DNA of 64,000 nucleotides from Bradyrhizobium sp. 164 (GCF_023073715.1 NZ_JADPKA010000017.1:1-64000); one strand, 5' to 3'; positions 1 through 9,378 are shown, counted from the first letter of the stretch. Notes: generated by a model not told the origin, from the letters alone. A program made the numbers and translations.

Positions 1-570
1 GTACTGGCCGATCATGCGCTGCGCCGGCGCGGTGAAGGCAACCGAGAGCTGCTCGGCAAGATGGTCCGACAGGGTCCTCTCTGCCGCGACGAAGGCTTCG
101 AGATTGTAGGGTTCATCGCCGGAGGCACCACCGCCCCACTCGGTGTAAGTGGTCGGCGCGGCGTCCTGGGCATTGCGCGCGGCCGCCTCGGCCGGCTCCT
201 CGGAGAAGACGTTGTCGAGGCCGGTGTCCAGGGTCTGCTCGATCTCGGCGCGGGTGCCGAGATCCTTGCTCATCCATTCTTCCTGTCCGGGCTCGAACGC
301 CTCGGCGCTGCCGCCAAAGCCGTCGTCACCAACCCCATCACCGTGGCCGCCTTCGTCACCATCACCGAACTGGCTGGCCTCCGCGGTCGCTTCAGCGCCG
401 CCGGCCTCGTCATTGGCCCGCTCCAGCAGGGGATTACGCTCGAGTTCCTCCTCCACGAAAGTCGTGAGATCGAGATTGGACAATTGCAGCAGCTTGATCG
501 CCTGCATCAGCTGCGGCGTCATGACCAGCGACTGCGATTGCCGGAACTCTAATCTCTGCGTAAGCGCCAT
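1..570 (-). CDS. rpoN: RNA polymerase sigma-54 factor RpoN (N-terminal 190 residues, cut by window edge)
   Basis: Sigma-54 directs RNA polymerase to -24/-12 promoters that need an enhancer-binding ATPase, classically for nitrogen metabolism and fixation. The reading frame begins at the complement of 568-570 and runs off the left edge. Its first residues, MALTQRLEFRQSQSLVMTPQ, followed by QLMQAIKLLQLSN and ELERNPLLE, are the glutamine-rich region I that contacts activators. The acidic, low-complexity stretch after that is the variable region II. The gene follows lptC-lptA-lptB on the same strand, a standard alphaproteobacterial order. No clear Shine-Dalgarno precedes the ATG; instead a sigma-54-like box touches the start. 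Only about a third of the usual protein is visible, so the core-binding region and RpoN box cannot be checked. Confidence 0.95.
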   Translation of the reverse strand, partial: MALTQRLEFRQSQSLVMTPQLMQAIKLLQLSNLDLTTFVEEELERNPLLERANDEAGGAEATAEASQFGDGDEGGHGDGVGDDGFGGSAEAFEPGQEEWMSKDLGTRAEIEQTLDTGLDNVFSEEPAEAAARNAQDAAPTTYTEWGGGASGDEPYNLEAFVAAERTLSDHLAEQLSVAFTAPAQRMIGQY

Positions 571-572
571 GA

Positions 573-588
573 AGCAAGAACCGTTCCC
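573..588 (-). promoter_or_regulatory. Sigma-54 (-24/-12)-like box abutting the rpoN start
   Basis: Read on the minus strand this is GGGAACGGTTCTTGCT. Against the consensus TGGCACG-N4-TTGCW it matches the GG, A, C, G and the whole TTGCT, and GG and GC are separated by exactly 10 bases. The GC element lies only 3 bases before the rpoN ATG, so it cannot be a useful promoter for rpoN. It could be an autorepression site, because negative autoregulation of rpoN is known in rhizobia. A chance match is possible. Confidence 0.35.
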
Positions 589-659
589 AAAATTGGTCCG
601 ATTTTTGCTTATCCTAGTCCGGGCCCGATGTACACGCCTTGACGCCGCGCAAAAACAGG

Positions 660-1679
660 CTAGAGGCGGAATTCCTCGCCAAGGTAAAGCCGGCGCACGT
701 CCGGATCGGCGACGATCTCATCCGGGGTACCCTCGGTCAGGATTTCACCGGCATAGACGATGTAGGCACGATCGGTGAGGCCGAGCGTTTCGCGCACATT
801 GTGGTCGGTGATCAAGACCCCGATGCCGCGATTGGTCAGATGGCGGACGAGGTCCTGGATGTCGCCGACCGCGATCGGATCGATGCCGGCGAAGGGCTCG
901 TCGAGCAGCATGTAGTTCGGCCGTGTCGCCAACGCGCGCGCAATCTCGACGCGGCGGCGCTCCCCACCTGATAGCGCGATCGACGGCGATTTCCTGAGGC
1001 GCGTGATGTTGAACTCGTCGAGCAGCGAATCGAGCTGGTGCTCGCGTTTCTTGCGCGAGGGCTCGACCACTTCGAGCACCGCGCGGATGTTCTGCTCGAC
1101 GGTGAGGCCGCGGAAGATCGAGGCCTCCTGCGGCAGATAGCCGATGCCGAGCCGTGCGCGCTGATACATCGGCAGCTTGGTGACATCGTGCCCGTCAAGC
1201 TCGATCGCGCCGCGATCGGCCTTGATCAGGCCGGTGATCATGTAGAACACGGTGGTCTTGCCGGCGCCGTTCGGGCCGAGCAGACCGACCGCTTCGCCGC
1301 GGCGCACGTAGATGCTGACGCCGCGCACCACCTGACGACTGCCAAAGGCCTTTTCCACACTGTGCACAGCCAGGAAGCCGGGCCGCCGCAGCAGCTGCCC
1401 GCCTGTACCATTGGATCTGCTGCCGGCCCTGACCGGGTGAACCGCCTGCGGACGCGGCGGCTCGGCTCGATAGTCCGCCTGATAGTCGGCGTGATGGTCT
1501 CCTTGGAACTGGTCGGGCGCACGCACCGGCTGGCTCCGGGCGGTCGGCGGCGCATCCCGCACCGGGCTGGTGACGAGACCGCCGACATCGTCACCGAGCG
1601 CGCTGATGTCCTGACGCGCAAATCCTGGCCGGCCGCGTTTGGCGGGTCGCCGACGGAACATGCTGAAGAGATCGACCAT
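660..1679 (-). CDS. lptB: LPS export ABC transporter ATP-binding protein LptB, with long N-terminal extension
   Basis: This is the ATPase that drives LptFG to extract lipopolysaccharide from the inner membrane. Walker A is GPNGAGKT at residues 135-142, the ABC signature is LSGGERRR, and Walker B reads [13 protein letters not shown]. The switch histidine follows in [10 protein letters not shown], a typical LptB sequence. The core of about 240 residues matches the family. The preceding 100 residues are a polar, proline- and arginine-rich extension, unlike the 240-residue E. coli protein. The start given is the first ATG, and a shorter start near the core is possible. The gene sits after lptA and before rpoN. 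The 247 bases between lptA and lptB show no gene. Confidence 0.93.
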   Translation of the reverse strand: MVDLFSMFRRRPAKRGRPGFARQDISALGDDVGGLVTSPVRDAPPTARSQPVRAPDQFQGDHHADYQADYRAEPPRPQAVHPVRAGSRSNGTGGQLLRRPGFLAVHSVEKAFGSRQVVRGVSIYVRRGEAVGLLGPNGAGKTTVFYMITGLIKADRGAIELDGHDVTKLPMYQRARLGIGYLPQEASIFRGLTVEQNIRAVLEVVEPSRKKREHQLDSLLDEFNITRLRKSPSIALSGGERRRVEIARALATRPNYMLLDEPFAGIDPIAVGDIQDLVRHLTNRGIGVLITDHNVRETLGLTDRAYIVYAGEILTEGTPDEIVADPDVRRLYLGEEFRL

Positions 1680-1926
1680 CCCCGCCTTCTAGCCTTTCAC
1701 GACGATCCTGCACGACAATCCTGCACGATGGTCCGCGCGTGATCCCGCGATCTGCCGCCCCGGTCTTTGCGATCCGCCGGTGCAGCCTGAGTGAGGGATG
1801 TCTCATGCCCAGTGAAACACGCCCGAAAAGCGGCGAACCCCGCTTCGAAAGCCCTTCGCGCTAGATACAGTCTTGCCGGGCAAGCTTCAACCTCGGATCG
1901 GGAGCAACCAAAGCAAGTTATTGAAT

Positions 1927-2640
1927 TTACTTTTGTTTACTTGCGCCGGGCAACTGCAGAGGCGGTGCTGTGCCGGGTTTGGCGCCTTGCCCGCAATCAT
2001 TGCTGCCGCCCTGCGGCAGCAGGGCCTGGACCCGGCCGCTCTCGGATTCCACCCGCGACACGCCCGTGGTCATGTCGACCATCAGGCGGTCGCCGCGCAG
2101 CACGTTCTTGCACTGCGTCAAGACCACGCCGCCGAGCATGGTGATGAGGTTGGTCTTGGTGTCGAACACGGCGGTCTCGCCCGTTACCACCTGGTCCTTC
2201 TGAGTGACCACGACATTGCCGCGCGCCTCCAGCCGCTTGATCGCGGAGCTGCCGCCCGGGCCGGGCGTTGTCGACTGCATCGGTGCCGCCTTCGCGCCCT
2301 TGGCCGCCGGCTGCGGCACGGCCGGCTTGTCGCCGCCGCCCGATTCATAAAACACCACCAGCGTCTTCGAGGTCATGGTGGTGTCGCCCTGCACGACCTT
2401 CACATTGCCGGCGAAGGTCGCCTCCTTCTTCTTGTCGCGCATTTCGAGCGAGGCGGCCTCGATCTGGATCGGCTGGTCGCGGTTTTGCGAAAAGCCCTGC
2501 ATCGCGTTGGGCACGCCTTGCATCGTGCTCTGTGCAATGGCGGCCCCGCCAGCGACCACCGCAACGACGGCGGCGACAAGCACGGCTGTGCCGAGGACGG
2601 CACTCCGCATGTAGTCGCTGCGCGAAAAAAAACTGATCAT
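1927..2640 (-). CDS. lptA: LptA/OstA-family periplasmic LPS transport protein
   Basis: LptA forms the periplasmic bridge that carries lipopolysaccharide from LptC to the outer membrane. After a hydrophobic export signal (AVLGTAVLVAAVVAVVAGG, ending at AIAQ) comes an OstA/LptA jellyroll. It has the recurrent pattern IEAASLEMRDKKKEATFAGN, VVVTQKDQVVTGETAVFDT and GGVVLTQCKNVLRGDRL. I chose the ATG at 2640. A GTG at 2649 overlaps the lptC stop (GTGA) and would add three residues. The protein is about 237 residues, longer than the E. coli one, with a low-complexity insert (PAAKGAKAAPMQSTTPGPGG) typical of alphaproteobacterial members. It is tightly coupled to lptC. Confidence 0.88.
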   Translation of the reverse strand: MISFFSRSDYMRSAVLGTAVLVAAVVAVVAGGAAIAQSTMQGVPNAMQGFSQNRDQPIQIEAASLEMRDKKKEATFAGNVKVVQGDTTMTSKTLVVFYESGGGDKPAVPQPAAKGAKAAPMQSTTPGPGGSSAIKRLEARGNVVVTQKDQVVTGETAVFDTKTNLITMLGGVVLTQCKNVLRGDRLMVDMTTGVSRVESESGRVQALLPQGGSNDCGQGAKPGTAPPLQLPGASKQK

Positions 2641-2645
2641 GGAAA

Positions 2646-3383
2646 TCACTTTGAATTGGCAGACTTGTTCTGAGGCGTACGCGTCTTTGCAGGTGGCGCA
2701 GGCTCGGCCGGGGGCGCAGGCTGTGCGGCGGCGGGGTCGTCCAGCTTGTCCAGGTGCATCACCACATTGCCTTCGAAGCGGATGAGATCGCCGCCCTCGG
2801 TGATCCGCAGCCGGTCCGCGGTCAGCGTGCCGTTGGTCAGCTTGACGTCGACGCGCTCGTCGGAGGTGACCGTGCCCTTGTTCATGTCGACGAAGGCCGA
2901 GTTCAGCCGCGCTTCGTAGCCGGTCGAGGTGCGCAGCAAGATGTCCTTGTGCAGATCGAGCTGCTGCTGCTTGTTGTCGAAACGGCCGGTGCGGGCGTCG
3001 AGGAACAGGGTGGATTGATCCTCCATCAGCACCTTTGCACGCAGATCCGAAAGATCGACATGATCGGGGTCGGTGATGTCCTGCGTCGCGGTCTTGGCCC
3101 AGAGCTCGTAGGGCCGCTGGTCAGGCGTGAAGCCGGCGAGGTGCGGCGTTTCCATGGTGATCTTAGTGCCCGACACCACCAGGTTTCCGGAATCGAGCGG
3201 CAGTTTCGGCATCAGCATGCGGAACGGATTGAAGACCGACACGCCGACGATGGCGGCCATGGAGAGCAGCACCGCGCCCGGCACCGCGACACGCAGAATC
3301 CGCACCAGGCGGCTGTGGCGCGCCGCGCTGGCAAACTTCGCCGCAAGCGCGGCGTCGTAGGTGGGATTCTGGGCCGAATTCAC
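2646..3383 (-). CDS. lptC: LPS export protein LptC
   Basis: LptC is the bitopic inner-membrane protein that passes lipopolysaccharide from LptFG to LptA. The protein has a cytoplasmic head, one transmembrane helix (VAVPGAVLLSMAAIVGVSVF) and a periplasmic LptC/OstA fold ending in a proline- and alanine-rich tail. The longest open frame begins at 3461. I prefer the GTG at 3383 because AGGAGT lies five bases before it and no good site precedes the upstream ATG. That gives 245 residues. It is the first gene of lptC-lptA-lptB-rpoN on the minus strand, and its stop touches the lptA start region. Confidence 0.87.
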   Translation of the reverse strand: MNSAQNPTYDAALAAKFASAARHSRLVRILRVAVPGAVLLSMAAIVGVSVFNPFRMLMPKLPLDSGNLVVSGTKITMETPHLAGFTPDQRPYELWAKTATQDITDPDHVDLSDLRAKVLMEDQSTLFLDARTGRFDNKQQQLDLHKDILLRTSTGYEARLNSAFVDMNKGTVTSDERVDVKLTNGTLTADRLRITEGGDLIRFEGNVVMHLDKLDDPAAAQPAPPAEPAPPAKTRTPQNKSANSK

Positions 3384-3540
3384 CTGGACTCCTGATTCAC
3401 TCCTGAAGTGGCGCTCGCCTTGTCCGGTGGAAGGACGCCCCATTGTACCCGGCGCCGCCAAAATATGCAGCCGGCGACAGGCCGTTACGAAAGTGTCCGA
3501 AACGGGGCGGCAGCCCTGACCCTAGCGGCCACGAGCGGCA

Positions 3541-4155
3541 TCAGGAATGCGCGAAAATGTCCTCTTCCGCCCAGCCCTGGAGGTCGAGCAGGGCGCGGGT
3601 CGGCAGGAAGTCGAAACAGGCCTGCGCCAGCGCGGAGCGGCCTTCCCGCACCAGCATGGCATCGAGCCGCTCGCGCAGGCCGTGCAGATGCAGCACATCG
3701 GAGGCGGCATAGGCGAGCTGCGGCTCGCTCAGGCTGTCGGAGCCCCAGTCGCTGGACTGCTGCTGCTTGGAGAGGTCGATGTTGAGCACCTCGCGCACCA
3801 GGTCCTTCAGACCGTGGCGGTCGGTATAGGTGCGGGTCAGGCGGGAGGCGATCTTGGTGCAGTAGATCGGCCCGGTCATGACGCCGAAGGTCTGGTACAG
3901 CACCGCGATATCGAACCGCGCGAAGTGGAAGATCTTCGTGATGGCGGGATCGGCCAGCAGCGCCTTCAAATTCGGCGCGTCGGTGTGCCCCTTGGGGATC
4001 TGCACCACGTCGGCGCTGCCGTCGCCGGGCGAGAGCTGCACCACGCAGAGCCGGTCGCGGTGCGGGTTCAGGCCCATGGTCTCGGTGTCGATCGCCACCG
4101 CTGCGGTGTAGCGGGACAGGTCGGGCAGGTCGCCGCGATGCAGGCGCACGGTCAT
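3541..4155 (-). CDS. rnd: Ribonuclease D-family 3'-5' exonuclease (short form)
   Basis: This is a DEDD-superfamily exonuclease expected to trim structured RNA 3' ends such as tRNA precursors. The exonuclease I motif AIDTETMGLNPHRD supplies D23 and E25. The second acidic motif lies in KIFHFARFDIAVL, and the third in the tail containing QLAYAASDVLHLHGL with the final catalytic Asp. At 204 residues it has the exonuclease domain only and lacks the HRDC domains of E. coli RNase D, as is usual in alphaproteobacteria. It starts at ATG 4155 and lies alone between lptC and the UbiA-like gene. Confidence 0.9.
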   Translation of the reverse strand: MTVRLHRGDLPDLSRYTAAVAIDTETMGLNPHRDRLCVVQLSPGDGSADVVQIPKGHTDAPNLKALLADPAITKIFHFARFDIAVLYQTFGVMTGPIYCTKIASRLTRTYTDRHGLKDLVREVLNIDLSKQQQSSDWGSDSLSEPQLAYAASDVLHLHGLRERLDAMLVREGRSALAQACFDFLPTRALLDLQGWAEEDIFAHS

Positions 4156-4266
4156 GGCGTTTCAAAACCTCGAATGGTGTCGGCAGAATAGGCTAATCGG
4201 GATTCCCCGCGATGTATCCACTCACGGCGGGCCGCGCAAGCGCCGGCCGTGACCTTACGGGTCCGG

Positions 4267-5592
4267 TCAGATCGCCGCCAGCATGATGCAGATCATCGCG
4301 GCCACCGTGATGCGGCTGGGGCCGTCGCGGAAAGCGTAGATGATCGGATCGTCAGGCATCTCGCGGCGGTGCGCCATCATCAGGGCGCGGCCGAACCAGT
4401 AGAGCAGCAGCGGGTTGAGCAGCCACAGCATCCAGGGACGGCTGTAGAGCGGCGTCACCGCGGAGGAGGAGACGTAGAGCGAGAACACCGTTGCCGCGTT
4501 CATCGCGCTCGCCGCCGCCATCGCGGCGATGACATGCAGATCAGTGATCCTGTAATCGCGGTTGGAGGGATCGGCGAGGCCCGCGCTCTCGCGCATGCTG
4601 AGCTCGCTGAAACGCTTGATCAGCGCCAGCGAGGTGAACACGAACAGCGAGAAGATCAAAAGCCATTCCGACAGCACCACGCCGACGCCGACGGCGCCGG
4701 CGATGATGCGCAAGCTGTAGAGACCAGACAGCGTCACGACGTCGACCAGCATCTTGCGCTTGAGCGCGAGCGAATAAGCGATCGTGGTGACGAGATAGGC
4801 GCCGAGCACGCCCAGGAAGAGAGGCGAGATGCAGAGGCTGGCGACAAGCGCGAACAGCCACAGCGCAGGAATCGCTGCTAGCGCCGCGGAGATCGGCAGA
4901 TCGCCGGCCGCGAGCGGGCGATGGCGCTTGGTCGGATGCTGCCGGTCGGCCGAAAGATCCAGGAGATCGTTCATCAGATAGGCGCCCGACGCGCAGGCGG
5001 AAAACGCCATGAACGCCAGCAATGCATAGCCGAGCGTTGGAAGGTTCATCTGATGCGCGGTGAGCGCCGGCACGAACACCAGCGTGTTCTTGGCGTATTG
5101 ATAGACGCGCAGGGCCTTGGCCCAGGTTTTCCAGCTGACGTGGCTGTGGCCGCGGCTCTCGATGCGCTCGATCGCGCCGCGATCGAACGGCAGCGTATGG
5201 CCCGCGGCAAGATCGGCCGGCGTCACGACGCCGTCAAAGCCAAGATGTGCGGCAATGCCCGCCGCATGATCGGCGAAACGTCCGGCGACAAGATATATCT
5301 TCGCGCCCTGCGCCCGCGCCGCCAGCGCCTGATTCAGCACATCGGAATCATAGGGCAGATGGGCATAGTCGATCTCGGCCCGCGCCAGGATATCCGTGAG
5401 CGCGGCCATACCCGGGCGTCCGCCGGCGCCGAAGCGGGCCAGCATGCGGCCGGGCGCACTGAACAGCGCTTCCATCAGCAGTTCGGAACGCAGCAGCGCG
5501 CCTTCCAGATCGATCACAAGCGTCCGCCCAGCCGCCGCAATTGCCGACGGTGCGGGGGCGCCAGAATCATGTTGCCAGGCAGGCTGCTCCAT
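4267..5592 (-). CDS. UbiA-family polyprenyl-phosphate phosphoribosyltransferase-like protein with degenerate HAD domain
   Basis: The C-terminal two thirds is a polytopic UbiA-family transferase. Its metal and diphosphate motif starts at N208 (NDLLDLSADRQHPTKRHRP), which resembles the decaprenyl-phosphate phosphoribosyltransferase branch (Rv3806c, NoeC) more than quinone prenyltransferases. That enzyme joins phosphoribose to a lipid carrier in arabinose donor synthesis. The N-terminal 150 residues look like a HAD phosphatase, but motif I is DLEGA (D28, E30) instead of DxDGT and no DD-type motif IV is visible, so that domain is probably inactive. DprE2- and DprE1-like genes lie 3 kb upstream in the transcriptional sense on the same strand, which supports the arabinose reading. 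Substrate assignment is inference. Confidence 0.72.
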   Translation of the reverse strand: MEQPAWQHDSGAPAPSAIAAAGRTLVIDLEGALLRSELLMEALFSAPGRMLARFGAGGRPGMAALTDILARAEIDYAHLPYDSDVLNQALAARAQGAKIYLVAGRFADHAAGIAAHLGFDGVVTPADLAAGHTLPFDRGAIERIESRGHSHVSWKTWAKALRVYQYAKNTLVFVPALTAHQMNLPTLGYALLAFMAFSACASGAYLMNDLLDLSADRQHPTKRHRPLAAGDLPISAALAAIPALWLFALVASLCISPLFLGVLGAYLVTTIAYSLALKRKMLVDVVTLSGLYSLRIIAGAVGVGVVLSEWLLIFSLFVFTSLALIKRFSELSMRESAGLADPSNRDYRITDLHVIAAMAAASAMNAATVFSLYVSSSAVTPLYSRPWMLWLLNPLLLYWFGRALMMAHRREMPDDPIIYAFRDGPSRITVAAMICIMLAAI

Positions 5593-5867
5593 CCGGAAAC
5601 ACTCTTACTTGACGCAAAATGACCGGCCCAAAGGCCGGGGAGCAGGGGAAAGGGATGGTCGCGAGCCTAGAGGGCATTCGCTAAGGGCGGCTTAATTCCC
5701 CCGGACAGGAGCGGGTTCGCGCGGGCGCCCTGTTGCCCGGATCCCACAACCCGCCCCGCGCTTCCTGTTGCGGCAGAGCTTTTACCTTGCCGCCGGTGGA
5801 CATCGTCGCCGTCCACCCTATCTGCCAGTTTCGCGCGCCCCGCCGCGCTTACCCTGAATCAGGTGCC

Positions 5868-7138
5868 ATGACCGAACAGACGCTCGCCGCGGCCGTCGAC
5901 GACCCACAGGAGCGCCAACGCGGCTTTTCGCGCTATCAGGCGCTGCTCATCGCGCTGCTCGCGTTCACGCAATTCACGATCATCCTCGACTTCATCATCA
6001 TGTCGCCGCTCGGCGCCATCCTGATGCCTGCGCTCGACATCACGGCCGGGCAGTTCGGCGTCGCGGTCTCGGCCTACGCGTTCAGCGCGGGGATCTCGGG
6101 CATCCTGGCCGCCGGCTTTGCCGATCGGTTCGTCGCAAGCGCCTGCTGCTGTTCTTCTATGTCGGCTTCACGCTCGGGACCATGCTCTGCGCCGCCGCGC
6201 AGAACTACCATGTGCTGCTGCTCGGCAGGATCGTGACCGGATTGTTCGGTGGCGTGATCGGCTCGGTTGTGCTCGCCATCATCACCGATCTGTTCCCGCT
6301 GCACCTGCGCGGCCGCGTGATGGGCTTCATCCAGACGGCGTTTGCCGCAAGCCAGGTGCTCGGCATTCCCGCCGGGCTGTTCCTCGCCAATCACTGGAGC
6401 TGGCATGTCTGCTTCGCCGCGATCGTCGTGGTGTCAATCGCAGCGATCGCGGTCATCGCTTTCACCATGGAGCCGGTCGATGCGCATCTGAAATTGAAGC
6501 AGGACAGAAACCCGTTCCGGCACTTGATCGCGACCGTCGGGCAGAAGCGCTATACGCTGGCCTTCGCCGTCACGACGCTGCTGGCGACCGGCGGGTACAT
6601 GCTGATGCCGTTCTCCAGCGCCTTCACCGTGCACAATCTCGGCATCGACATTGCGCATCTGCCGACGATCTATCTCGTCTCCGGCCTGTTCAGCATCGTC
6701 ACGGGGCCTCTGGTCGGCAGGGCGAGCGACGCGTTCGGCAAATACCCGACCTTCGCGTTCGGCAGCGTCGTGTCGGTGATCATGGTGCTGGTCTACACCC
6801 GTCTCGGCCACGTCTCGCTCGCGACCGCGATCCTCGTCAACGTCTTGATGTTCGTCGGCATTTTCTCGCGCATGATCCCGTCGCAGGCGCTGATGTCGGC
6901 GATCCCCGATCCGAGCCAGCGCGGCTCGTTCAGCGCGGTCAGCGCCTCGCTTCAGCAGCTCTCCGGAGGACTCGGCTCAGTGCTCGCCGCCGCCATCATC
7001 GCCCAAGCGGCGGACGGCTCGCTGATCCATTTCGACCGGCTCGGCTACGTCGTGGTCGCGACGACGATCGTCGCGCTGGGCGCGATGTACTTTGTGCAGA
7101 AGGCGGTGGCGGAGCGGGCGGGAAAGCGGGTGGTGTGA
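5868..7138 (+). pseudogene. MFS transporter (DHA1-like) interrupted by a one-base frameshift
   Basis: Two adjacent frames together encode one major facilitator protein of about 420 residues. The first runs from ATG 5868 (MTEQTLAAAVDD) through membrane helix 1 and the loop GFADRF. The second continues as RKRLLLFFYVGFTLGTM to the stop at 7138. The junction is at about 6132-6133, in MFS motif A (expected ADRFDRKR): the sequence reads ttcgtcgcaag where one extra base before the t would restore the frame. The rest of the second frame is intact, with well-formed helices. It may be a recent pseudogene or a sequencing error. Substrate unknown; the family includes sugar and drug exporters. Confidence 0.8.
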
Positions 7139-7252
7139 GAGCGGACGGGCTGATCTGTCCCATCAAGGGACCCATGCCACCTCGGTGCTTGGATCGTCGG
7201 CTACCATCGCGACTGATCGGAAGCAGCCCCATTTTGCGTCAAATCTTGCAAA

Positions 7253-7339
<87 letters not shown>

Positions 7340-7489
7340 ATGCCGTTTGGGGCACGGAGGCGGTTACTACGGTTCGGTGACGCCGTTGTCAATTCATGCG
7401 TGAAGCCTGTTGCGGGATGCCGATTGCGCATCGCAAACCGGCCCGATACAAGCCTGACAACCCCTTACCCACCTGCAGGAACCGACCCC

Positions 7490-8455
7490 ATGGCATCGAA
7501 TCTGGACACGCTCGTCACGGTTTTCGGCGGATCTGGGTTTTTGGGCCGGAACGTCGTCCGCGCCCTGTGCAAGCGCGATTACCGCATCCGGGTCGCGGTG
7601 CGGCGGCCGGAACTCGCCGGATATCTCCAGCCCTCCGGCAAGGTCGGGCAGGTCCACACCGTGCAGGCCAATTTGCGCTATCCGGCCTCGGTCGAGGCGG
7701 CGCTGCGCGATTCGCATGTCGTGATCAACCTCGTGGGCGTCCTCACCGAGAGCGGCGAGCAGACCTTTGACGCCGTCCAGGCCAAGGGCGCCGAGACCGT
7801 CGCCAAGGCGGCGGCCGCCGCCGGCGCCAGCCTGGTGCATGTCTCCGCGATCGGCGCCGACGCGGAATCGCCCTCGCGCTATGCCAAGGCCAAGGCGGCC
7901 GGCGAAGCCGCGGTCTTGGCCGCCGTACCGTCGGCGACGATCTTCCGCCCTTCCGTGATGTTCGGGCCCGAGGACCAGTTCACCAACCGCTTTGCCGCGC
8001 TGGGGCGAATGTTGCCGGTGCTGCCGCTGATCGGCGGCGAGACCAGGATGCAGCCGGTCTATGTCGGCGACGTCGCCACCGCGATCGCTGATGCCGTCGA
8101 CGGCAAGGCCAAGGCCGGCGCGACCTATGAGCTCGGCGGGCCGGAGGTGCTGACCATGCGCGAGATCATCGAGACCATCCTCGAGATCACGGACCGCGAG
8201 CGAATGCTGATCCCGCTGCCGTTTGGGCTCGCCCGCTTCAAGGCCGCCTTCCTGCAATTCGCGCCGGGTGCACTGAAGCTGACGCCGGACCAGGTCACGA
8301 TGCTCGAACGCGACAATGTCGTGTCGGATGCGGCGAAGGCCGCTGGCCTGACGCTGGAAGGGCTCGGCATCACGCCGGATTCGCTGGAGGCGATCGCCCC
8401 GCAATATCTCTGGCGTTTCCGCGCGGCCGGCCAGTTCCAGCGCAAGAGCGCCTAA
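7490..8455 (+). CDS. NDUFA9-like atypical short-chain dehydrogenase (complex I accessory-type NAD(P)-binding protein)
   Basis: The protein has 321 residues and an N-terminal Rossmann motif, VTVFGGSGFLGRNVVRAL, of the atypical SDR/NmrA type. VHVSAIGAD and SRYAKAKAAGE follow, where the extended-SDR serine and YxxxK would be. The sequence IFRPSVMFGPEDQFTNRF and a C-terminal helical segment fit the mitochondrial complex I subunit NDUFA9 and its alphaproteobacterial relatives. In the family this role is NADPH binding and stabilisation, not catalysis. The open frame extends upstream to 7340 beside the tRNA, but MASNLDTLVTVF at 7490 is the natural start. No complex I genes are nearby. Confidence 0.85.
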   Translation: MASNLDTLVTVFGGSGFLGRNVVRALCKRDYRIRVAVRRPELAGYLQPSGKVGQVHTVQANLRYPASVEAALRDSHVVINLVGVLTESGEQTFDAVQAKGAETVAKAAAAAGASLVHVSAIGADAESPSRYAKAKAAGEAAVLAAVPSATIFRPSVMFGPEDQFTNRFAALGRMLPVLPLIGGETRMQPVYVGDVATAIADAVDGKAKAGATYELGGPEVLTMREIIETILEITDRERMLIPLPFGLARFKAAFLQFAPGALKLTPDQVTMLERDNVVSDAAKAAGLTLEGLGITPDSLEAIAPQYLWRFRAAGQFQRKSA

Positions 8456-8467
8456 AGACTCTCTCTC

Positions 8468-8588
8468 CGTCGTCATGGCCGGGCCGTTCGGAGAACGGCG
8501 TCGCTCTGCTCGACTATGCGAGGCCATCCACTCAGATCAGCGGTCGCAGCAAGACGTGGATGCCCGGGTCAAGCCCGGGCATGACGAG
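8468..8588. repeat. Palindromic intergenic repeat (GTCATG...CATGAC ends)
   Basis: This lies between convergent genes. The left end CGTCGTCATGGCCGGGC and the right arm ending GCCCGGGCATGACGAG are imperfect inverted copies, and the right arm forms a strong hairpin (GCCCGGGTCAAGCCCGGGC). A related half copy, starting ACGTGGATGCCCGG, is seen near 18430. It probably also works as a transcription barrier. Confidence 0.7.
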
Positions 8589-8637
8589 TTTGGAGGACGA
8601 GCAGGGCCAGAGGACGCACCGTCAGCGCGGCGAGACG

Positions 8638-9378
8638 TCAAAACTTCAGCTTCTTGAACACCGCTTCCGGCAGCGTCTTGATGATCAGCATCACGAGGCG
8701 CCATTTGCCGCTGACATAGACGACGTCGATTTTCCTCTCGACCGCCTGAAGGATCGCATCGCCGACCACCGGCGCCTCCACCGTGAGCGGGCCGATCAGC
8801 TTCATGCCTTCCGTCATCTTGGTGCGGACGAAGCCGGGCTTGACGGTGACGACATGCACGCCGCCGCGGCTGGCGCGGGCACGCAGGCCGGACAGGAAGG
8901 CGGAGAAGCCCGCTTTGGCCGAGCCGTAGACATAGTTCGAGGCGCGGCCGCGATCGCCGGCAACGGAGGACACGCCGACGATCGTGCCAGTGCCGCGGCC
9001 CAAGAATTTTTCGGCGAACAGGCCGAGGATCAGCGACGGGCCTTCGTAGTTGGAGCGCATGATCGTGGTGGCGTGGGCGAGATCGGATTGCGCGTTCTCC
9101 TGCACGCCCAAAAGGCCGACGATCGAGACCACGACATCAGGCAACGCCGGCAGGCCGCCGACAAAGCTCTCGAATGACGCGGTGTGGAGCACATCGAATT
9201 TGTGAAGACCGACCTCGATATTGTAACGCGCGCGCAGATCGGCGGCATCCCGCTCCAGCGTGGCGACGTCGCGGCCGGCGAGGGCGACGTCGTATCCCGC
9301 CTTGGCGAAGGCGCGCGCGGCGGCGCGGCCGATATCGGAGGAGCCACCCAGCACAATTGCGGACTTGCGTGACGTCAC
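8638..9378 (-). CDS. DprE2-like short-chain dehydrogenase (polyprenylphosphoryl-2-keto-pentose reductase)
   Basis: This is a classical SDR of 246 residues. The cofactor motif is VLGGSSDIGRAAARAF, a GxxxDIG variant typical of the DprE2 group. The active site is SSVAGDRGR with S137/S138, and Y151 with K155 (YGSAK) completes the triad. VKPGFVRTKMTEGMK is also characteristic. In mycobacteria DprE2 reduces decaprenylphosphoryl 2-keto-ribose to the arabinose form after DprE1 oxidation. Here the DprE1-like gene is directly upstream on the same strand, with three bases between stop and start, so the two are almost certainly one transcript and one enzyme pair. Rhizobial homologues have been linked to arabinosylated products (noe genes of Azorhizobium); the product here is unknown. 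Confidence 0.85.
   Translation of the reverse strand: MTSRKSAIVLGGSSDIGRAAARAFAKAGYDVALAGRDVATLERDAADLRARYNIEVGLHKFDVLHTASFESFVGGLPALPDVVVSIVGLLGVQENAQSDLAHATTIMRSNYEGPSLILGLFAEKFLGRGTGTIVGVSSVAGDRGRASNYVYGSAKAGFSAFLSGLRARASRGGVHVVTVKPGFVRTKMTEGMKLIGPLTVEAPVVGDAILQAVERKIDVVYVSGKWRLVMLIIKTLPEAVFKKLKF

Noticed and set aside
7340-7489. Upstream extension of the NDUFA9-like frame touching the tRNA
   Set aside because: The extra residues are not conserved-looking and the Rossmann start is at 7490.
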